Shown here: positions 60,204-64,000 of the stretch, piece after piece
Position numbering within the stretch: position 1 is the stretch's first letter
Layout of the letters: each line of letters starts with the position of its first letter
Assembly: GCA_963815355.1 (NCBI GenBank)
Contig: CAWFGJ010000013.1
Location: 806,001-870,000, forward strand
Length of the DNA stretch: 64,000 bases
Reading direction: 5' to 3'
Origin: JAPUEK01 sp963815355
Lineage (GTDB): Bacteria; Pseudomonadota; Alphaproteobacteria; Rhodobacterales; Rhodobacteraceae
Program-made: the position numbers and the translations under genes
Notes under the pieces: model-generated
Told to the model about the DNA's origin: nothing
Database searches by the model: none
Seen by the model: only the letters and a program-made list of their open reading frames with translations

Positions 60204-61141
60204 TTACTTGATGTATTGCTCGACTTCGGCTGCGGTCACCAGCTCGGGGCTGATGTAGGTTTCAGGCGCAATGCCGTCCTTGGTCTTGCCGTTCTTGATG
60301 TATTGAACAGCCGCGTCGATGCTGAGCTGCACCATCTTGTGCGCGTCCATGCGGATGGTCGCCGAAACATCGCCCGCCTTGATCGCCTTATAGCCACCCT
60401 GCTGGCCGTCATAGCCGACAAACACGATGTCCGTCCGACCCGCCGACTTGGCCGCGCGTGCCGCGCCAACGGCAAGGTTATCAGACTCGCCAAACACGGC
60501 GTTCACTTCTGGGTGCGCCTGAAGAATGTCCTCCATGACTTTCAGACCCTCTTCTTCGGTCCAATGCGCGCCTTGTTGTGCAACAACCTCAAGGCCCGGA
60601 TGCACCAGAGCACCCAACTCAAAGCCCTTGGTCCGCAGGATTTGCACGGGGTTGCCGGTTTCGCCTTGGATCAACGCGATCTTGCCAACGCCGCCGAGTT
60701 TGGAGGCGATGTAATCCACCGCCATTTTGCCGCCCTGACCGTTATCGACGCCAACATATGTGACCATGTTGGTGGTGTTCAGGCGGTTGTCCATGTTGAC
60801 GACAGCAATGCCCGCCGCCATCGCCTTGTCGACGACCGGCACCAGTGCTGTGGTATGGCCCGCAACCAAGACGATGAAATCGACCTGCTTGGTGATCAGA
60901 TCCTCGATAATGGAAATCTGGCCTTCATAGTCGCCAAACGAACCCTCTGGCGCATAGGCTTTGACATCGGCGCCGATTTCCTTGCCATAGGCAACGGCTT
61001 GGTCGGCCATTTCAATCTGGAAGGCGTTGGTCGTGAGATCCATCACAACAATCGCGCCCTTCAAATTGTCAGCTTAGGCAGCGGTCGTCAGCAGCAGAGC
61101 GCTTGCTGTGGCCGCGAGACCCTTAAAATTGATTTGAACAT
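60204..61141 (-). pseudogene. sugar ABC transporter substrate-binding protein with disrupted signal peptide
   Basis: The mature part is intact: 286 residues from an internal Met, with the ribose-binding pattern (GQISIIEDLITKQVDFIVLV, VVNMDNRLN, VFGESDNLAVGAARA). The start is broken. AGGGGAGGA precedes the ATG at 61141, but reading from it stops after 17 codons. The correct frame needs one extra A near 61123-61126 (TTTTAAGG on the minus strand). After that the signal peptide KGLAATASALLLTTAA is seen, then an in-frame TAA at 61074-61076 just before ADNLKG. A former CAA (Gln) is likely there. As read, no exported protein can be made. Confidence 0.72.
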
Positions 61142-61570
61142 GTTCCGTCCTCCCCTTGCAAACTGACTTGCCGCCTCCTCGCGCCAAGTTCAGTGCTTTT
61201 CATAAAGTTAAGCTGTGTTTCAGCATCCCTTTGCCCCAGTGCTGCCGCTCGCATTGCGACATCACTGCCATCCGCGCTTTCACAAATCTTCGAATGCACT
61301 CGTATACTTTTGAATGCTCGCGAAAGCTGCGCATTGATTCTGATTCTTGTCAGCTATCAATGATAATGCGCGATTTGGCGCAATCTTCGCTAGAATTTGC
61401 AAGCTAATGCTTGCGTATGCCTTCGAATTGGCTTTCGCTTTCAAAGCGAAAGGCGGGAATGGAGGATGAGGGGGGGGCCGTGGGGCTATGAGCCTTAGAG
61501 CCCGATCTTCGGGCGCGTGCGCTGTTGCGCCAGTGCAATCGGCTAAGGCCAGCGCGATCGAACGGCGGAT
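61142..61570. other. 429-nt region between the sugar-binding-protein gene and the LacI gene
   Basis: It is AT-richer than its surroundings, as expected for a promoter region of the leftward sugar operon. It contains a 21-nt perfect palindrome (61432-61452) and a GCCCGA-TCT-TCGGGC hairpin at 61500-61514 beyond the LacI stop codon. No convincing gene is present. Confidence 0.5.
61432..61452. promoter_or_regulatory. 21-nt perfect palindrome, possible regulator site or terminator
   Basis: CTTTCGCTTT-C-AAAGCGAAAG is perfectly symmetrical around one base. It is downstream of the LacI gene and upstream of the sugar operon, so it may be an operator for the LacI protein. It could also form a hairpin. 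Confidence 0.45.
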
Positions 61571-62596
61571 CTAGCTGCTTTCACGTTGGAGCAATTTCGG
61601 CATGATCAAGTGATGCAGTGGCTCTTTGCGGCCCCCGATGCGCGACAAAAGCGCCTGCACCGCGATTTCGCCCAACTGGCGGCCAGACTGGTCGATGCTG
61701 CTCAGGCTGATCAAGGGTAACGCCGCGACGGGTGAATTGTCGTATCCGATGATGGCCAGATCTTGCGGCACCCTTATCCCCGCGGCTTTGGCCGCATTGA
61801 TCACAAGTATCGCATCCAGATCGGACCAGACGAACAGCGCCCTCGGGCGATCTGGCATCTTCAACAGCGCGTCGATTGCAGGCAGATGTGGGTCCTCGCG
61901 GCGCGGAAGCATAAGTATCCGCGCGGTTTCCGACAGGCCACATGCCTGCATCGCCGCCAGATAGGCACGTTCGCGTTGATAAACGACGTTCGCCGGGCTG
62001 GCCTCTGGGTCTTCGTTGCTGAGCATCGCGATGTCGCGGTGGCCGCATGCGACGAATGCCTCGACAGCAATCGCGACGCCACGCTGATCGTCGCAATTCA
62101 CCGTATCAAACTCCAAGGCCGAGGCCTCGTGATGACCGATTGCGACCATCGGAATCTGCCGCGCATAGCGTGCCAAGGTTTCCCCCGTCATGCGCGGTGC
62201 CACCAGGATCAACCCATCCATGCGGTTGTCGATCATCGATTCCACCAAACCGGTTTCGATCGAGGTCGCAGAATGCCCGATGCCGAACATGGCCTTATAG
62301 TTTGACGGTTCCAGCACGCCGGTGATGCCGTCAACGATTTCAGGGATAAACGGGTTCGAGATTTCAACCAACAGAATACCGATGGTATAGGTCTGCCCCC
62401 GCATGCCGCGCGCCGCAACGCTTGGGCGATAGCCGAGCCTTTCGATGGAGGCAGTGACCTTTTGCCGAAGCGAATTGCTCACGCCGTAAGCGTTTCGCAT
62501 CACCTTTGACACCGCGGCAACCGACACACCGGCATCCTGAGCGACGGTCTTGATCGTCACACGAAGTGTCGGTGTGCGCGAATTTATCTCATTCAT
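61571..62596 (-). CDS. LacI-family transcriptional regulator
   Basis: Regulator of 341 residues. The LacI helix-turn-helix TVAQDAGVSVAAVSKVMRN lies at about 17-35, with the hinge LGYRPSVAARGMRG. The periplasmic-binding-like effector domain follows (TIGILLVEISNPFIPEIVDG, IDQSGRQLGEIAVQALL). It sits between the sugar importer and the divergent rhamnosidase gene and probably represses both, with a sugar such as rhamnose as inducer. The inference of rhamnose rests only on the neighbouring GH78 gene. Confidence 0.92.
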   Translation of the reverse strand: MNEINSRTPTLRVTIKTVAQDAGVSVAAVSKVMRNAYGVSNSLRQKVTASIERLGYRPSVAARGMRGQTYTIGILLVEISNPFIPEIVDGITGVLEPSNYKAMFGIGHSATSIETGLVESMIDNRMDGLILVAPRMTGETLARYARQIPMVAIGHHEASALEFDTVNCDDQRGVAIAVEAFVACGHRDIAMLSNEDPEASPANVVYQRERAYLAAMQACGLSETARILMLPRREDPHLPAIDALLKMPDRPRALFVWSDLDAILVINAAKAAGIRVPQDLAIIGYDNSPVAALPLISLSSIDQSGRQLGEIAVQALLSRIGGRKEPLHHLIMPKLLQRESS

Positions 62597-62662
62597 TTTG
62601 GGATGTTCCGAGCGATTTTAGCGCCGCTATCCGAGCTTACAAAAAAAATACTTGTAATGCAA

Positions 62663-62694
62663 ATCGTTATGTAGAACGATCTACGTAGAACGAT
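62663..62694. promoter_or_regulatory. candidate operator between the LacI and rhamnosidase genes
   Basis: ATCGTT-N6-AACGAT is an inverted repeat (62663-62668 and 62675-62680), and GTAGAACGAT occurs twice (62671-62680 and 62685-62694). The cluster lies 47 nt before the rhamnosidase start and 67 nt before the LacI start, where a LacI-type protein would act. Confidence 0.5.
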
Positions 62695-62740
62695 GCACAT
62701 TTGCAGAATGACACTGCGGGCATCTTGAAGGGGCGTTCGG

Positions 62741-64000
62741 GTGACAGATCAAGGCAAAGTCTCAGGTGTGATCCTTGGTGCAAGGCCCATGCCTGCGCGC
62801 AAGTGGACAGGCGCGATGATCGCCCCCATCGCCGATGCCGGGCAAGGCAAGCAAGCCAGCTTTGTTGCCAGGGATTTCAAGGTCGACCGCCTCGCCCCGA
62901 GCTTGCTTCACATCTCGGCGCAGGGGCTTTATCGCTGTTTTATCAATGGGGTGCGGGTCGGCCAAGATCTGTTGACGCCGGGCTGGACCTGTTACGACGA
63001 CCGAATTGCTTATCAAAGCTATGAGGTCGGCGGGCTGTTGCAGCTTGGAACAAACCGGGTTGAGATTTGGCTGGGCGATGGGTGGTATCGGTCGCAAATG
63101 ATGTGGCCGGGGGCGATGCTGGTGAACACATGGGGTGACCGGATCGCGGCGATTGCTGACCTTGAGGGGGCGGTTACACTTTCGACAGATGCAAGCTGGC
63201 AGAGCGGGCTGCTGCCCGTCACGGCCTCGGGGATCTACTACGGCGAAGATTTTGATGCCCGTATTCGGCCTGTTGCTGATCAGGGCGTCGAGGTGTTGGC
63301 CTTTGATCCTGCGCTTTTGGTGCCACATGAAACGGCCCCTGTTAGGGAATTGCCCGCCCTGCCGGCCATTGAGGCATGGGACGACGCAGGCCGCCATGTC
63401 TATGACTTTGGCCAGAATGCCGGGGCCATTTTGCGCTTTACGGTTCAGGGCGATGCGGGTGCCATGGTGCGGGTCGAGCATTCCGAGGTGTTGGGCCCGA
63501 ACCGCGCATTTGATAATCGCAACTACCGTTCGGCACGGGCCGAGGTGCATTATACCCTGAAAGGCGGCGCGCCCGAAACCTATGCGGCGATGTTCAGCTT
63601 TCAGGGCTTTCGCTATGCGCGGCTGACCGTCACAGGGCATGCGACGATTAACCATGTCGAGATGGTGCCGATTTCCTCGGTGCCAGAGGCTGCGGGCAGT
63701 TTCACCTGCGGCGAGCCTGCTGTGAACCGTTTGGTGCAAAACACGATCTGGTCGCAGCGGTCGAATTTTATCGAAGTGCCGACTGATTGCCCGCAGCGAG
63801 ACGAGCGTTTGGGCTGGACGGGGGATGCCCAAGTCTTTGCGGGCACGGCCTGTTGGCTGGCCGATTGCGAAAGCTTTTTGGCAAAATTCCTGCGCGATGT
63901 CATGCATGATCAGCGCCCAGATGGCGCTGTGCCGCATTTTTCGCCCGATCCGACGCGGTTGCATCCGGGTGTCGTGCCGGGTGATTGGGCGGGGTCAACC
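62741..64000 (+). CDS. alpha-L-rhamnosidase (GH78), N-terminal 420 residues
   Basis: Partial gene running off the right edge, open without a stop for 420 codons from a GTG at 62741 preceded by GAAGGGG. The N-terminal beta-sandwich contains ISAQGLYRCFINGVRVG, LTPGWTCYDDRIAYQSYEV and GDGWYRSQMMW, the usual Bac_rhamnosid_N layout. The catalytic barrel begins near residue 330, with EVPTDCPQRDERLGWTGDAQ, the GH78 active-site motif with acidic residues. It lacks a signal peptide, so it should cleave imported rhamnosides in the cytoplasm. It is divergent from the LacI gene. Confidence 0.9.
   Translation, partial: MTDQGKVSGVILGARPMPARKWTGAMIAPIADAGQGKQASFVARDFKVDRLAPSLLHISAQGLYRCFINGVRVGQDLLTPGWTCYDDRIAYQSYEVGGLLQLGTNRVEIWLGDGWYRSQMMWPGAMLVNTWGDRIAAIADLEGAVTLSTDASWQSGLLPVTASGIYYGEDFDARIRPVADQGVEVLAFDPALLVPHETAPVRELPALPAIEAWDDAGRHVYDFGQNAGAILRFTVQGDAGAMVRVEHSEVLGPNRAFDNRNYRSARAEVHYTLKGGAPETYAAMFSFQGFRYARLTVTGHATINHVEMVPISSVPEAAGSFTCGEPAVNRLVQNTIWSQRSNFIEVPTDCPQRDERLGWTGDAQVFAGTACWLADCESFLAKFLRDVMHDQRPDGAVPHFSPDPTRLHPGVVPGDWAGST

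Noticed and set aside
60204..61064. The sugar-binding protein as a cytoplasmic protein starting at an internal Met.
   Set aside because: The good RBS and the signal-peptide codons upstream show the normal start is at 61141. An internal start would leave a binding protein in the wrong compartment.
1..64000. CRISPR arrays, tRNA or rRNA genes, prophage genes, toxin-antitoxin pairs, and riboswitches.
   Set aside because: I looked on both strands for regular spaced repeats, cloverleaf-like sequences, structural phage genes and known leader motifs and saw none convincing; a computed search was not possible.

Overview
The window comes from an alphaproteobacterium, most likely a member of the Rhodobacteraceae (Roseobacter or Rhodobacter relatives). 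The evidence is the ccoNOQP cluster divergent from a universal stress protein with FnrL-type boxes between them, a separate F0 operon atpI-atpB-atpE-atpF'-atpF, MipZ, a DUF1013/TrcR-like regulator, an ffh-rpsP-rimM-trmD-rplS block, and high GC. No rRNA, tRNA, CRISPR array or intact insertion sequence was seen.

Bases 1-25400 are mostly core chromosome. From the left: cbb3 oxidase genes (ccoP cut by the window edge), a stress protein, a DUF1013 regulator, RNase T2, a PfkB-type kinase overlapping nth, an AraC-methyltransferase fusion, an OmpA-type lipoprotein, a FadR-type regulator, the F0 ATP synthase operon, an ArsR repressor with its own palindrome, a MatB-like malonyl-CoA synthetase, mipZ, rpmE and rplS. 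A leftward translation/SRP block then runs from ffh to rplS and also carries chorismate mutase, bluB, a membrane protein and a sulfotransferase-like gene. A LysR regulator and an EamA permease follow.

Bases 25687-53364 are an accessory catabolic island of 27 genes in two divergent transcription units that start from a shared region at 41116-41324. The left unit carries M32 and M20 peptidases, an aminotransferase, a VOC protein, an aspartoacylase-family hydrolase, a PuuE-type deacetylase-fold protein, an AllA-family protein, a DapA-type lyase, an epimerase, two Gfo/Idh dehydrogenases, an SDR, and the binding protein and both permeases of a peptide-type ABC importer. The right unit carries two DUF4438 proteins, an Ldh-family dehydrogenase, an M24 enzyme with altered metal ligands, two cyclic amidohydrolases, a second aminotransferase, an unrecognised 474-residue protein that may be a TIM barrel, and the two ATPases of the same importer. 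A convergent GntR/FCD regulator closes it. The importer is therefore split across the divergent promoter. Together the genes look like uptake and stepwise hydrolysis of an unknown peptide-like, ureide-like or cyclic-amide compound. This is the most likely undescribed system in the window. The left edge abuts a decayed SDR fragment. A transposase scrap lies about 4 kb beyond the right edge.

Bases 53578-57347 hold a two-gene ABC exporter. Bases 57672-64000 hold a sugar ABC importer (permease, ATPase, binding protein), a LacI regulator and the start of a GH78 alpha-L-rhamnosidase, which together suggest rhamnoside use. The binding-protein gene carries a frameshift and a nonsense codon in its signal peptide.
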